A stretch of 64,000 nucleotides of DNA from DASWJZ01 sp963739005 (lineage in GTDB: Bacteria; Pseudomonadota; Alphaproteobacteria; Rhizobiales; Afifellaceae): contig CAVTYQ010000004.1 in NCBI GenBank assembly GCA_963739005.1, positions 186,001 through 250,000 on the forward strand, given 5' to 3'. Every line of letters starts with the position of its first letter. The stretch's first letter is position 1. Made by a program: the position numbers and the translations under genes. The notes beneath the pieces are model-generated. The model saw only the letters and a program-made list of their open reading frames with translations. It had not been told where the DNA came from and searched no databases. This document shows positions 23,561 through 32,418 of this stretch, one piece after another.

Positions 23561-24275
23561 CGGCGACGGCCGCCGCGGCGCGCCCGCTGCGCACACCCTT
23601 GCGCGTCGCCTGCAGAGCGTTCGCCGCAAGGCTGTGCTCGACGCCGCCGTCGATGTGCTTGCGAAGAATCTTCTGCGCGGTCGCGGCGTCGCGCTTGAGG
23701 GCGGCCCGCATCAGCTCGAGATGTTCGTCGGCAGCGGCTTGGCCGCGAAAGGTCAGCGAGATCATCTGGTAGCGCAGATATTTGTCGAAGACCGCGGCAT
23801 GCGCATCCATCAGCTCGCGCGATCCGCATGCCGTGATCAGCGCCTGATGGAACTCCCAGTCGTAGCGCTTCCACTGCTCCTTCACCGAGTGGTCACCCGC
23901 CATCATTGCCCGCTCCATCTGTTGGAGCTTGTGATGAGCGGCTACGACCTGTCCTTCCCAGTCCATGTCGCCGGCTTTGAACGAAAGCTCCAGAGCGTAG
24001 GATTCAAGCAGTTTCCGGAGCTCGGAAATCTCCTTCAGATTCTCCGCCGACACCGGCGCGACCTCGAAGCCGCGCTGGCCCTCGGCAATGACAAAACCGT
24101 CGGAGGCAAGGCGATTGAGGATCTCGCGAAGCGTCGAGACGCTGGCTCCATAGCGGTCCTTCAGCATGTCGAGCTTCAGCTTCGAGCCGGGCGAGAGGCG
24201 GCCAAAGATGATGTCGCCCCGGATCCGGCGGTAAGCGCCCTCGGCAACCGATATCGGCGGTGCGCGATTGATCAT
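23553..24275 (-). CDS. GntR-family regulator with FCD domain
   Basis: The product is 240 residues. The N-terminal winged helix reads YRRIRGDIIFGRLSPGSKL and SVSTLREILNRLASDGFV. The C-terminal FCD helical domain (SELRKLLESYALELSFKAG, YDWEFHQALITACGS, DKYLRYQMISL) carries the D/H/H residues that bind metal and effector. It probably represses the TRAP/aroE operon and the divergent oxidoreductase, releasing DNA when the imported acid is present. An inverted repeat lies directly upstream of the gene, consistent with autoregulation. Confidence 0.92.
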   Translation of the reverse strand: MINRAPPISVAEGAYRRIRGDIIFGRLSPGSKLKLDMLKDRYGASVSTLREILNRLASDGFVIAEGQRGFEVAPVSAENLKEISELRKLLESYALELSFKAGDMDWEGQVVAAHHKLQQMERAMMAGDHSVKEQWKRYDWEFHQALITACGSRELMDAHAAVFDKYLRYQMISLTFRGQAAADEHLELMRAALKRDAATAQKILRKHIDGGVEHSLAANALQATRKGVRSGRAAAAVAAS

Positions 24276-24283
24276 GGCGATAA

Positions 24284-24299
24284 AATATCAGGTTATATT
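24284..24299. promoter_or_regulatory. Candidate GntR operator
   Basis: AATAT CAGGTT ATATT is a perfect 5-bp inverted repeat with 6-bp spacer, 9 bases upstream of the GntR gene start in an otherwise GC-rich region. A weaker relative occurs in the dctP upstream region at 22448-22461. Confidence 0.35.
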
Positions 24300-24584
24300 C
24301 CGAATACCATACGATCGTGGAACTTCGAGTTTTCCGCGAATTCCCGGCCCGCGCCGGAGATTCGCGGGTCCGACGGACCGACGAAGGTCTGTCCCGTCCG
24401 CACGGTGTGAAGGCCAGAGGGCGGCGTCACGACGCCTTGCCGGCGGCGGACAGCCGCCCATTTTGCGTGTGGCTCCGCGACTTCCTCCATCGTTCACCGG
24501 GCGGCAACCACGTCCCTTATCCCGCCGCTTAGTGTCCGCGCGCGACACTCACGCGCGCGAGAAAGCGGAGCGCGCCAGCGGTGG
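24300..24584. other. Intergenic region upstream of a membrane protein gene
   Basis: Apart from the operator-like repeat at its left edge, I see no gene or structured element in this stretch. The open frames are short and arginine-rich. Confidence 0.35.
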
Positions 24585-25088
24585 ATGGCACGGGGTCTGA
24601 TGCGTCCAAAGAGCAGCCACGATGAACTTCAGACAGGCCCGATGTCGTGGCTCTGGTGCCTGCTGCTTGGACCGATCTACTTCCTGATGACGGGAAAATG
24701 GCGGCACGCACTCGCTTCGCTCCTTTTGACAATCGTCACCGGAGTGCTGTCGTCATGGCTTTATGGGCTGCTCGCGGCCTGGCTCCTCTACCCGCTCGTT
24801 GTCGAGGCCGTGAACGCTTCGACCCGCCCGCGCGAAAGCTGGAGCGCGGCGACCGGCAATTCGGAAGCTTCGAGGCGATTCTTCCCGTCCGCGGCCGAAG
24901 ATGATGATCCTGAGGATTCCGCCGACGAAAGCATCGACGCGATGATCGCTCGTCAGAAGGCCCGGCTTGAGCGCGAACAGGCGGAACGGAAAGAAGCCGA
25001 AAGGACCCAAGCGGTCATCCGAAATCAAACCTCAGAACAACCTCGAGGGTTCGGAAGGCGCCGGACTTCCCCGCCGAGCGTGATCTGA
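24585..25088 (+). CDS. Membrane protein with cytosolic charged tail
   Basis: The 167-residue frame has hydrophobic segments at about residues 20-36 (MSWLWCLLLGPIYFLMTG) and 42-74 (HALASLLLTIVTGVLSSWLY, then LLAAWLLYPLVVEAVNA), followed by a charged helical tail (SIDAMIARQKARLEREQAER). The first part resembles small bacterial membrane proteins with GPxYFLxxGxWxxAL. A later start at the methionine of MSWLW is possible. The function is unknown. Confidence 0.5.
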   Translation: MARGLMRPKSSHDELQTGPMSWLWCLLLGPIYFLMTGKWRHALASLLLTIVTGVLSSWLYGLLAAWLLYPLVVEAVNASTRPRESWSAATGNSEASRRFFPSAAEDDDPEDSADESIDAMIARQKARLEREQAERKEAERTQAVIRNQTSEQPRGFGRRRTSPPSVI

Positions 25089-25293
25089 ATTCTATCCAAA
25101 GCGTTCGCGAGCGACGCAAGCGCAAACGCAAATTGGCGGCGATGCTTCCGCGCGTTGATCGTGCTTCGGACGATGCCCCCGCCCGTCGCATTAACCACGT
25201 CTCAAGACTCCGAGATCGCACCCGAAGAAGAGCGGTTAAAGTTAACCGAACCGGAGAAGCCAAAGTCCTCCGCAGTTCTTCGCCTAGTGTGCG

Positions 25294-25683
25294 GTGGGCG
25301 CGACGATCCAAATGCGAAACAAACTCGACGAGCGCGGCCGCTATTTCGGCGGCGAGCTTGCTGTTGCCCTCGTGCTGGCCGGCAAGCGAACGGGGCGCGA
25401 CCGGCAAAAGATGCGGGAAATGGCTGCCGTGGCTGCGCGCGAGATGCGCGCGGCGGTCGAGTGGCTGCGCCAGGGCGCGCTTCCCGAGACTCTCGTGAAT
25501 GACTACGAGCACGCCTGCCGAGAAGGATTCCAGACGACGCTCCATATGGCGATGCTCGACTGGCAGGAGGATCGGTCGGTAAGGGCGCGGAAGGCGGATT
25601 TGGAAAGGCGCTATTTTGCGCCGGACCGGCCATCGCGGAAAGCAGCGCTATACGGTCTGTTGCCGGTTCAGTGGACGCCGTGA
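25294..25683 (+). CDS. Hypothetical helical protein
   Basis: The frame encodes about 129 residues; an ATG at 25312 (MRNKLDERGRYFGGEL) is a likely start. The sequence is mostly helical and charged (REMAAVAAREMRAAVEWLRQ, ETLVNDYEHACREGFQ) and ends PDRPSRKAALYGLLPVQW. The composition supports coding. No family was recognised and there is no clear neighbour relation. Confidence 0.5.
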   Translation: MGATIQMRNKLDERGRYFGGELAVALVLAGKRTGRDRQKMREMAAVAAREMRAAVEWLRQGALPETLVNDYEHACREGFQTTLHMAMLDWQEDRSVRARKADLERRYFAPDRPSRKAALYGLLPVQWTP

Positions 25684-25759
25684 GCCGGTCGCATCCGCGA
25701 TGCTCCTCAAGAGGTGACCGCTCGCACTGGCGAGCGGCATTCATCGGAAGCCGCCAGGT

Positions 25760-26455
25760 TCAGTGGATGTCGGCCGCGCGTTTCAGGGCCTGACGCATGT
25801 CAGCGCTGGTGAACCCAGGAGCCTTCGCCATCTCCAGAATGACCTTCTCGCGCCGCGTCACAAGATCGATCGCCTCGGGCAGCCGGTTCACGGCATCGGC
25901 CGGTATGACGACGGCGCCGTGATAATCGGCGTGAACGACGTCGCCGTTGCGCACCAGCATCCCGAAGACATCCACGTCACAGTTCATCTGCACCATGTGA
26001 ACATGAGCGTGGCTCGGGCCGATGCGGCCGCCGACGATCTGAAAGCCGGGCGCCAGCATGTCGAGATCGCGGAACGAACCGTTCGTTACGCAGCCAAGCA
26101 CGCCAAGACCGAGATGCACGGTCGACTGCACCTCGCCCCAAAAGGCGCCATAACCCGGCCGATCGTCGATATCCTGAATCACCGCTAGCGTCGGCAGGTC
26201 CTCAGCTGCAACGTAATCGTACCAGTCCTCGCGGGGCGGGATCGGCCCCCTCGGCGGCTCCTTGGCGCGGATCAGACCGGTTCGAGCCAGTCCGACAATC
26301 GGCGGCAGCTTGCGGTCTGCTGCGACCATCGGCTCCACCGTAAATCCGATGGCTCGCCTTTCAGGCACCACCAGTTCGAGGCCGTTGCAGATCGTGGGCG
26401 TGTCCCAGCGCTTCAGATTTTCGAGGTCGGCCGCGCCGAAGGGAAGTTTCGTCAT
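25760..26455 (-). CDS. RraA-family protein (aldolase/decarboxylase-like)
   Basis: The product is 231 residues. Family features are TPTICNGLE at the start, NGSFRDLDML (the RD pair that holds substrate and metal), and VRNGDVVHADYHGAVVIP, the conserved GDxVxADxxGVVxIP loop. RraA-like proteins include 4-hydroxy-4-methyl-2-oxoglutarate/oxaloacetate aldolases as well as RNase E regulators. The RD motif and the catabolic operon favour a metal-dependent aldolase or decarboxylase. It is the last gene of the LacI-led ABC operon, 58 bases after the cyclase gene. Confidence 0.85.
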   Translation of the reverse strand: MTKLPFGAADLENLKRWDTPTICNGLELVVPERRAIGFTVEPMVAADRKLPPIVGLARTGLIRAKEPPRGPIPPREDWYDYVAAEDLPTLAVIQDIDDRPGYGAFWGEVQSTVHLGLGVLGCVTNGSFRDLDMLAPGFQIVGGRIGPSHAHVHMVQMNCDVDVFGMLVRNGDVVHADYHGAVVIPADAVNRLPEAIDLVTRREKVILEMAKAPGFTSADMRQALKRAADIH

Positions 26456-26513
26456 TTCTCTCGCTCCTGCAGTCTCCTGCCTCCAGGCGGGCGTCGCGGG
26501 CGAACCGCGGATT

Positions 26514-27482
26514 TCAGATCAGCGCGATAGGATTACCGGGCGAGCCCGTCGCTCCGACGATCTTGAGCGGCGCGAAGATATAGGCGAACTCGAAGATGTT
26601 GCGCTCGACCAGGCCTTCGAAGGTCATGCCCTCGTGCAGGTAGATGCCGTTCTCCATGATGAGATGCTGGTGGCAGGGGTGGAAGACGTCCGGGTCGACC
26701 GGCGGCACCACTTCGACGGCGAAATTGTCCGCACCGACGATGACGACTTCAAGGCGCGCGAACCATTTGGCGCATTCAAGGATGATTCCAGGCGCACCGT
26801 CGTAGAAGGTCTGGGTCTCCGTGTACCAGCGCGATCCGTGTCCGGTGCGAACGAAAGCCGCGTCGCCGGGCGTGAATGAAGCTTCGGAGATTCCTTGCCG
26901 CTTCAGGCAGGCCTTCAGGTCGGCGAGCGTGATCGGCTCACCGACATCGAGCACGCGGCCTTTCAGCCCCTGCACGTCGAAGAGCACGCCGCGGGTGATG
27001 AAGACCGGTGCATTCTCCATCCCGAGCTTCTGCAGCCCGTAAGGCGACCACATCTCGGAGAGCTTGTTGCCGTTGTAGAAGAGCATTTGTGTCTTGTCGC
27101 CGCGGAAGCCGCACATGCAGCCCAGGTGCCCGAGCGCGTCCATCTGCGTGCCGATTTGGCCGATCTCCGTGGCGATGAACTCGTCGTTCCAGATGGTACG
27201 GCTCTTCTCGCCATAGGGGCCGCCGGTCGGCCCACCGGGCATGCGCAGCGCGTAGGCGCGGCCAGGGGCAATGGGCATTTTCGTATCGTACGGCATGCCG
27301 AGGCTGATCGCCTCGCCGGTCTTCACGAGCTTCAGCGCCGCCAGCGTCTTCGCTGGCGTCATCAGATTGCCGTTGCCCATCTGATCGTCGGGGCCCCAGC
27401 GCGACTTGAACCATTCCGGGCTGAGCGCCGGGCTTGCCGCCGCGTTCTCCGGCAGGTCGTCGTAGCGATCGTGTCCGGGCAT
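26514..27482 (-). CDS. Cyclase-family metal-dependent hydrolase-like protein
   Basis: An ATG at 27482 behind GAGGGAGC gives 322 residues. The fold pattern matches the cyclase/kynurenine-formamidase family (FIATEIGQIGTQMDALGH, FTPGDAAFVRTGHGSRW, LECAKWFARLEVVIVGADNF). The canonical HxGTHxDxxxH metal motif is altered to QIGTQMDALGH, keeping D and the last H. That variant is seen in a subgroup of cyclases; whether it binds metal in the same way is unclear. It probably opens a ring amide or lactone of an imported compound, acting with RraA. Confidence 0.85.
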   Translation of the reverse strand: MPGHDRYDDLPENAAASPALSPEWFKSRWGPDDQMGNGNLMTPAKTLAALKLVKTGEAISLGMPYDTKMPIAPGRAYALRMPGGPTGGPYGEKSRTIWNDEFIATEIGQIGTQMDALGHLGCMCGFRGDKTQMLFYNGNKLSEMWSPYGLQKLGMENAPVFITRGVLFDVQGLKGRVLDVGEPITLADLKACLKRQGISEASFTPGDAAFVRTGHGSRWYTETQTFYDGAPGIILECAKWFARLEVVIVGADNFAVEVVPPVDPDVFHPCHQHLIMENGIYLHEGMTFEGLVERNIFEFAYIFAPLKIVGATGSPGNPIALI

Positions 27483-27503
27483 CCCGGCGCTCCCTCGGTT
27501 CAC

Positions 27504-28535
27504 CTATTCGGCCGCGGGAGCGGCGGCCTCGCGCGCCGCCGCCCGGTCAGCCTCCGTGCCGCGTCTTGTCCTCCGCTGCGCGGCCTGCACCGCCAACCCC
27601 ACTGCAAGGATCAGCATCGATCCGTTGAAGAGCGGCTCGACGAAGAATGGCGCGCCGAGCTGGTTCAACCCGGCAACCGTAACAGCGAGAACCGCGACCG
27701 CGAGCACCGTGCCCCAGACATTGACGCGGCCGGGGCGGATCGAGGTCGCGCCGAGGAGCGCCGCCGTAAACGCCGGGAGCAGGTATTCCTGGCCGACCGA
27801 GCTTTGCCCGACCTGCAATTGCGATTGCAGCACGACGCCGGCAAAGGCGGCGAGCGTTCCGGCCGCGATGAATCCGAGCGTGATGTAGCGCTTCGCCGAG
27901 ATGCCGTTCAGCTCGGCGGCGCGCGGGCTCGCGCCGAGCACATAGAGATAGCGGCCGAGCGGCAGGTATTCGAACACCAGCCAGAGCGCCAGGCTGATGA
28001 CGAGCACGTAGATCGCGGGCATCGGGACGAACCCAACGTTGCCGGAGATCGCCAGAAACTCCGGCGGCAGGTTGCCGAGCACCTGCTGTCCGCCCGTGTA
28101 CCAGGCGTTCAGGCCATAGAGCACCGTTCCGGTGCCGAGCGTGGCGATGAAGGAATCGATCTTGATGCGCGTGACCAGGAGGCCGTTCACCAGGCCGACG
28201 AAGGCGCCGAGAAGCACCACGGCGATCGATGCTCCCCACCAAGGCAGGCCCTGCGCCTGCAGCCCGATCGCGAGCACCTGGCTGATCCCGACGTTGAAGC
28301 CGGCGGAGAGATCGAACTGGTTCGCCGTCATCGGGATGAAGACCGACAGCGCGACCATCGCCTGCACGGATTTGTTGGAGAGGATCGAGCGGATGTTGAA
28401 ATAGCTCAGGAAGGTGTCGGGTTTCAGCAGCGAGAACACGACGATCAGGAGGACCAGGAGCACGAGAAGGCCCCAGACCGAGATCGCCCGTGTAGCTACG
28501 GAGCCGAAGCCTCGTGTCGCGGCGCCGTCGCTCAC
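27504..28535 (-). CDS. CUT2-type ABC transporter permease
   Basis: The 343-residue product has about nine hydrophobic segments and the RbsC/BPD_transp_2 landmarks NQFDLSAGFNVGISQVLAIG, FIATLGTGTVLYGLNAWYTG, LGASPRAAELNGISAKRY and LLGATSIRPGRVNVWGTVLA. It forms the membrane channel for a compound delivered by the binding protein at 30153-31262. Its start overlaps the ATPase stop by 4 nt. The tail is alanine- and arginine-rich. Confidence 0.93.
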   Translation of the reverse strand: MSDGAATRGFGSVATRAISVWGLLVLLVLLIVVFSLLKPDTFLSYFNIRSILSNKSVQAMVALSVFIPMTANQFDLSAGFNVGISQVLAIGLQAQGLPWWGASIAVVLLGAFVGLVNGLLVTRIKIDSFIATLGTGTVLYGLNAWYTGGQQVLGNLPPEFLAISGNVGFVPMPAIYVLVISLALWLVFEYLPLGRYLYVLGASPRAAELNGISAKRYITLGFIAAGTLAAFAGVVLQSQLQVGQSSVGQEYLLPAFTAALLGATSIRPGRVNVWGTVLAVAVLAVTVAGLNQLGAPFFVEPLFNGSMLILAVGLAVQAAQRRTRRGTEADRAAAREAAAPAAE

Positions 28536-30076
28536 GATTGGACTCCGGCATGCGCGACGGACTGGCCCCCGGAAGCGGCCGCCGTCAGATGCGCGATCGA
28601 CAGGCCGCTGTGCGGAATCTCGGCCACAACGCGACCGCGGCTGAAGACCAGCGCGCGATGGCAGATGCGCTCCACTTCCTCAAAGTCGGATGAGATCAGA
28701 AGCACCGCCATCCCCTTCTGCAGCGAGATCTTGAGAAGGTGGTAGATTTCCGCCTTCGAGCTCACGTCGACACCGATCGTCGGTTCTTCGAGCACCAACA
28801 GGCGCACCTTCGCTTCCATCCAGCGCGCGACCACCACCTTCTGCTGGTTTCCGCCGGAGAGCGTCGCGACCGCCTGCTCGGTGTCCTCAGCCTTGATCGA
28901 GAAGCGCTTCAGCGCGGCGCGGGCGTCGTCGCGCTCGCCCCGCCGGCTGATCACGCCGACCACGTTCTTCCCGGTGGCGACAGGGTTCAGGTAGATGTTC
29001 TCCCGCACCGCCATGTTCGCGGCGATGCTCTCTTCGGCGCGGCGGCTCGAGACGAAGCCGATCTCGTCGCGCATGGCATCGGCGGGCTCGGATGGGTCGA
29101 TGCGCCTCCCGTCGAGCGAGACGTAGCCCGAATCAAGCGGGACCTGACCGAAGATGGCGCGGCCGATCGTGTGGTGGCCTGCGCCGCGCAAGCCGACGAG
29201 CCCGAGCGTTTCGCCGGCGGCGACCTTGAACGACACAGGTCCGACGTGGCCCGAGACGGCGTTTTCCACCTCGAGCACGACGTTGTCCTTCGGCGGCGCC
29301 GGCTTGACGAACGCATCGCTCATGGAGCGGCCGACGATCATCTCCACGAGGTCGCTGGGCGATGTCGCGTCCGCGCCGACGGTGGCGACGCGCCGTCCGT
29401 CGCGAAGCACGGTGATGCGGTCGGCGATGCGAAAAACCTCGTCGAGGCGATGGGTGACGTAGACAATGCCGATACCGCTCGCCCGCAGCCGCCTCAGCGT
29501 CTCTAGGAGCCGCTCGACGTCCGCATCGGGCAGCGCGGCCGTCGGCTCGTCGAGGACGAGGATGTCGGCCTTCACGGCCAGCGCTCGGCCGATCGCGACG
29601 AGCGACCGCTCCGCCGCGGGAAGCCCTGCGACGGGTGCGTTCGGATCGAGGTCGCTCCCCATGATGGCGAGGGCTTCGGCTGCCGCCTTGCGCACGCGCT
29701 CCCAGGAGATGAGTCCAAGTCTTGACCGCGGATAGCCGGTCAGCAGCGCGACGTTCTCCGCCACCGTCATCCATTCGACGAGTCCGAGGTCCTGATGAAT
29801 GAACGCAATCGGCAGCGCGTCCGCCTTCAGATCGACGATGCGATCCCCGAAGCGGATTTCGCCGGCATCGGCCGAATAGACGTCGGCCAGGATCTTGATG
29901 AGCGTCGATTTGCCGGCCCCGTTCTGGCCGAGGAGCGCATGCACTTCGCCGCGGCGGACGTCGAAATCGACACGGTCGAGCGCCAATGTCCCGGTGAACC
30001 GCTTGGTCAATCCGGACATGGCGAGGAGCGGGCGCTCCGCCGAACCGTCGCCCCGCTTCGCATCGAGCTCCATCAT
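28532..30076 (-). CDS. CUT2-type ABC transporter ATPase, two nucleotide-binding domains
   Basis: The product is 514 residues with two fused NBDs. NBD1 has Walker A GQNGAGKST and Walker B ILVLDEPTAAL, but its signature is LPAAERS in place of LSGGQ. NBD2 (from about residue 260) has a degenerate Walker A (GLRGAGHHT, no lysine), a proper LSGGNQQK signature and LLVLEEPTIGVD. This asymmetric pairing, one complete composite ATP site, is usual for RbsA-like proteins, although the NBD1 signature is further from consensus than in RbsA. It energises the permease at 27504-28535. Confidence 0.93.
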   Translation of the reverse strand: MMELDAKRGDGSAERPLLAMSGLTKRFTGTLALDRVDFDVRRGEVHALLGQNGAGKSTLIKILADVYSADAGEIRFGDRIVDLKADALPIAFIHQDLGLVEWMTVAENVALLTGYPRSRLGLISWERVRKAAAEALAIMGSDLDPNAPVAGLPAAERSLVAIGRALAVKADILVLDEPTAALPDADVERLLETLRRLRASGIGIVYVTHRLDEVFRIADRITVLRDGRRVATVGADATSPSDLVEMIVGRSMSDAFVKPAPPKDNVVLEVENAVSGHVGPVSFKVAAGETLGLVGLRGAGHHTIGRAIFGQVPLDSGYVSLDGRRIDPSEPADAMRDEIGFVSSRRAEESIAANMAVRENIYLNPVATGKNVVGVISRRGERDDARAALKRFSIKAEDTEQAVATLSGGNQQKVVVARWMEAKVRLLVLEEPTIGVDVSSKAEIYHLLKISLQKGMAVLLISSDFEEVERICHRALVFSRGRVVAEIPHSGLSIAHLTAAASGGQSVAHAGVQS

Positions 30077-30105
30077 CGGCGCCCGCCCCGATCGTGGTCG
30101 TGTCG

Positions 30106-30146
30106 CTGCGGGTCCCAGCCGACAAAATGCCGGCCGGGACCCGCAG
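30106..30146 (-). promoter_or_regulatory. Intercistronic hairpin after binding-protein gene
   Basis: CTGCGGGTCCC (30106-30116) and GGGACCCGCAG (30136-30146) form a perfect 11-bp stem in the 76-base gap between the binding-protein stop and the ATPase start. No T-run follows in the direction of transcription, so it is more likely an mRNA 3'-end stabiliser or partial attenuator than a full terminator. Confidence 0.6.
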
Positions 30147-30152
30147 AGATCA

Positions 30153-31262
30153 TTACATCACGCCCCAGATCTCGAGATAGTGCTTCTTGTAGTCGTTGCT
30201 GGGGATGAAGGTGTTCTGGTCGCCGCCCTCCGAGTGGATGTTGTCCTTGGTGACCAGGAACGGCGGCTGCACGAAGCCCGACGCCGGCGCGTCATGGAAG
30301 GCCCGGTTCAGCTCGTCGATCGCCTGGTAGGCCTGGAGTTCGATCGGCTCGGAGACGGTCACGGTCTGATACTGGCCGCCCTTGCGGATGCGGTCATAGG
30401 CGGAGCGGTTGCCGTCGGCCCCGACAAGCTTCACCTGGTCCGGAGCGACGCCGCCGCTCCTGAGGACCGGGACCGCGAAGTCCCAGTCGTTGTCGCCGAC
30501 CGAGGTCGCATAGAGCGGGAGCCCGAAACGCTGCACCCAGCTCGTGGTGAGCTGCGGCTGGCGCTGTGCCGCTTCCGAGGCGGGCGAGTTGACGTACTCA
30601 AGCACCTTGCAGCCACCGCACTTCTCGATCTCGGCCTTGGTTGCCATCGATTTCACTTCGGCGATGGCGTACTCGTTGTGGCTCAGGATCACGACCTGGG
30701 CGGTGCCGTTCGAGTCGGCGATGACCCAGTCGGCCTCCGCCTTGCCGATCTCGACCGGGTCCTCCTGGATGTTGACGAAGAGATTGAGGTCGGGCTGCGG
30801 CCCCGGCGTGCCGGCGGCGTGCAGGCCGACGAACTTGATCCCCTGCGCCACGCCCGCCTTGATCGGGTCCTGCAGACTGGCCCCGTCGGCGAAGAGCGCG
30901 ATGCCGTCCGGTTTCAGCGCGATCGCCTGGTTCATGCCGGCAAGCCATGAGGTCGGGCTGCCCTTGCCGTCGATGATCGTCACGTCCCAGCCGAGTTTCT
31001 CGCCGGCTTCCTTGATGTAGACGCCGTAGAGGTGGGAGATGTCGTTCTGTTCGTCGCCCGAGAGGAAGACGACCTTCTTGCCCTTGTCGGGCTTCGGCGC
31101 GGAAGTCGGGCCTTCCCAGGTCGTCTGGGGGCCGGCGTATTTCTCAGCCGCCGCCTTGGCGTCGGAGACCGCGTCGGCATGCGCGGCGGCGCTGCCGAAG
31201 AGCACGGCAAGCGCGATGCTCGCCCCCGATAGAAGCGTCCGTTTGGTGATGTGTCTCGTCAT
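30153..31262 (-). CDS. ABC transporter substrate-binding protein (periplasmic type 1)
   Basis: The ATG at 31262, preceded by AAGGAGGAAG, gives 369 residues. The signal peptide is MTRHITKRTLLSGASIALAV, cleaved near AHAD. The mature part shows the type-1 periplasmic binding fold (KKVVFLSGDEQNDISHLYG, ALKPDGIALFADG, GIKFVGLHAAG, DQVKLVGADGNRSAYD). An internal CGGC is unusual. The ligand is unknown; the operon partners, a cyclase and an RraA-like protein, suggest something other than a simple pentose. It follows the LacI gene by 59 bases. Confidence 0.92.
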   Translation of the reverse strand: MTRHITKRTLLSGASIALAVLFGSAAAHADAVSDAKAAAEKYAGPQTTWEGPTSAPKPDKGKKVVFLSGDEQNDISHLYGVYIKEAGEKLGWDVTIIDGKGSPTSWLAGMNQAIALKPDGIALFADGASLQDPIKAGVAQGIKFVGLHAAGTPGPQPDLNLFVNIQEDPVEIGKAEADWVIADSNGTAQVVILSHNEYAIAEVKSMATKAEIEKCGGCKVLEYVNSPASEAAQRQPQLTTSWVQRFGLPLYATSVGDNDWDFAVPVLRSGGVAPDQVKLVGADGNRSAYDRIRKGGQYQTVTVSEPIELQAYQAIDELNRAFHDAPASGFVQPPFLVTKDNIHSEGGDQNTFIPSNDYKKHYLEIWGVM

Positions 31263-31321
31263 CGAACTTCCTCCTTGGTTTATGTCCCGCATGCTTTCGA
31301 GTGGGTGGCGGGACTTCACGA

Positions 31322-32371
31322 CTAGTGGTGGGTCGGTTTGCCTCCGCAGCTTGAGCGGACGATGAGCTTCGGCGGCAAAACGATGCTTTCAGGCGCGCCG
31401 TTCGGCGCCTTGATGCGCCGAAGGAGAAGGTTCGCGGCCTCCTCGCCGATGCGGCGCGCGTCGATCGCGATGGTGGTGAGGGCAGGGCGATAGAGCGCAG
31501 CTTCGGCGATGTTGTCGAAGCCGATCACCGCGCAGTCGCGGCCGGCGACGAGGCCGCGGTCGGCAAGACCGAGAAGCACCCCGAACGCGCAAAGGTCATT
31601 GTAGCAGAGAACGGCGGTCGGGTCGGAGGGCTTGCCGCGCATCAATTCGCCGACCGCGCGCGCCCCTTCCTCGCGCGTCGGCAGGCAATTCACGATCGGG
31701 CCGATCGTCAGCCCGTAGCGCGCCAGCGTGTCGCGGTAGGCGGCGGCGCGGTCGCGCGTCGGCGACGCGCGCCGTCCGCCGCCGACGAAAGCGATCCGCT
31801 TGTGTCCGAGGCGGATGAGATGCTCCGCGGCGAGCGTCATGCCGAGGCGGAAATCGGGACCGACCTGGTCGGCGTTCCGCTTGCCGAGGCGGCGCAGCAT
31901 CTGCACGACCGGCAGGCCCGTGCGGCGAAGCTCCTCGACGATCGCCGGATCGGTTCCCTCAGCCGGCGCGAGCAGCAGCCCGTCGACGCGATGCTCGCGC
32001 ATACGGGCGATGAAACGGTCCTGACGCGCCGGCAACTCCGCCGTGTTGGCGAGGAAGGCGACCCAACCGGCGCGGTCGAGCGTGTCGTCGATGCCCGCCG
32101 TCAGCTCGGCATAGAAGGGGTTGGTGATCTCGCAGACGACGAGCCCGATCGTCTGCGTGGAACGCATGCGCATGTTCGCCGCGGCGCGGTCATAGACATA
32201 GCCGAGCGTTTCGATCGAGGTCTGCACACGCTGACGCGTCTCGCGCGCGACGAGCGGGCTCTTGCGCAGCACGAGAGAGACCGTCGCCGGGGAGACGCCG
32301 GCGTGCTTGGCGATGTCCTTCAGGGTCTTGCGCTGTTGCACTCGGGTGCGCTCTAGATCGATCAGATTCAA
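31322..32371 (-). CDS. LacI-family transcriptional regulator
   Basis: The frame begins at a TTG at 32371 (349 residues); a GTG at 32341 is an alternative that would leave an operator-like sequence in the leader. The HTH reads KTLKDIAKHAGVSPATVSLV, followed by the hinge and a periplasmic-binding-like domain (TIGLVVCEITNPFYAELTAG, GHKRIAFVGGG, CAVIGFDNIAEAALYRPALT). It heads the operon of binding protein, ATPase, permease, cyclase and RraA, and most likely represses it until its ligand binds. Two TAGATCGATC sites lie at the promoter. Confidence 0.92.
   Translation of the reverse strand: MNLIDLERTRVQQRKTLKDIAKHAGVSPATVSLVLRKSPLVARETRQRVQTSIETLGYVYDRAAANMRMRSTQTIGLVVCEITNPFYAELTAGIDDTLDRAGWVAFLANTAELPARQDRFIARMREHRVDGLLLAPAEGTDPAIVEELRRTGLPVVQMLRRLGKRNADQVGPDFRLGMTLAAEHLIRLGHKRIAFVGGGRRASPTRDRAAAYRDTLARYGLTIGPIVNCLPTREEGARAVGELMRGKPSDPTAVLCYNDLCAFGVLLGLADRGLVAGRDCAVIGFDNIAEAALYRPALTTIAIDARRIGEEAANLLLRRIKAPNGAPESIVLPPKLIVRSSCGGKPTHH
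32354..32363. promoter_or_regulatory. Secondary LacI-type operator candidate
   Basis: TAGATCGATC repeats the core of the palindrome at 32419-32432, with the last two bases of the right arm changed. The two centres are 66 bp apart, about six helical turns, which would suit repression by looping. It overlaps the first codons if the TTG start of the regulator is used. Confidence 0.4.
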
Positions 32372-32418
32372 GAACCAGCCAAAACGACGAGCCTGCAGCC
32401 CGGCCGGGCCACGAAAAT

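Noticed and set aside
26895..28745. 616-codon plus-strand ORF
   Set aside because: It is antisense to the cyclase and permease genes and lacks any recognisable fold or start site.
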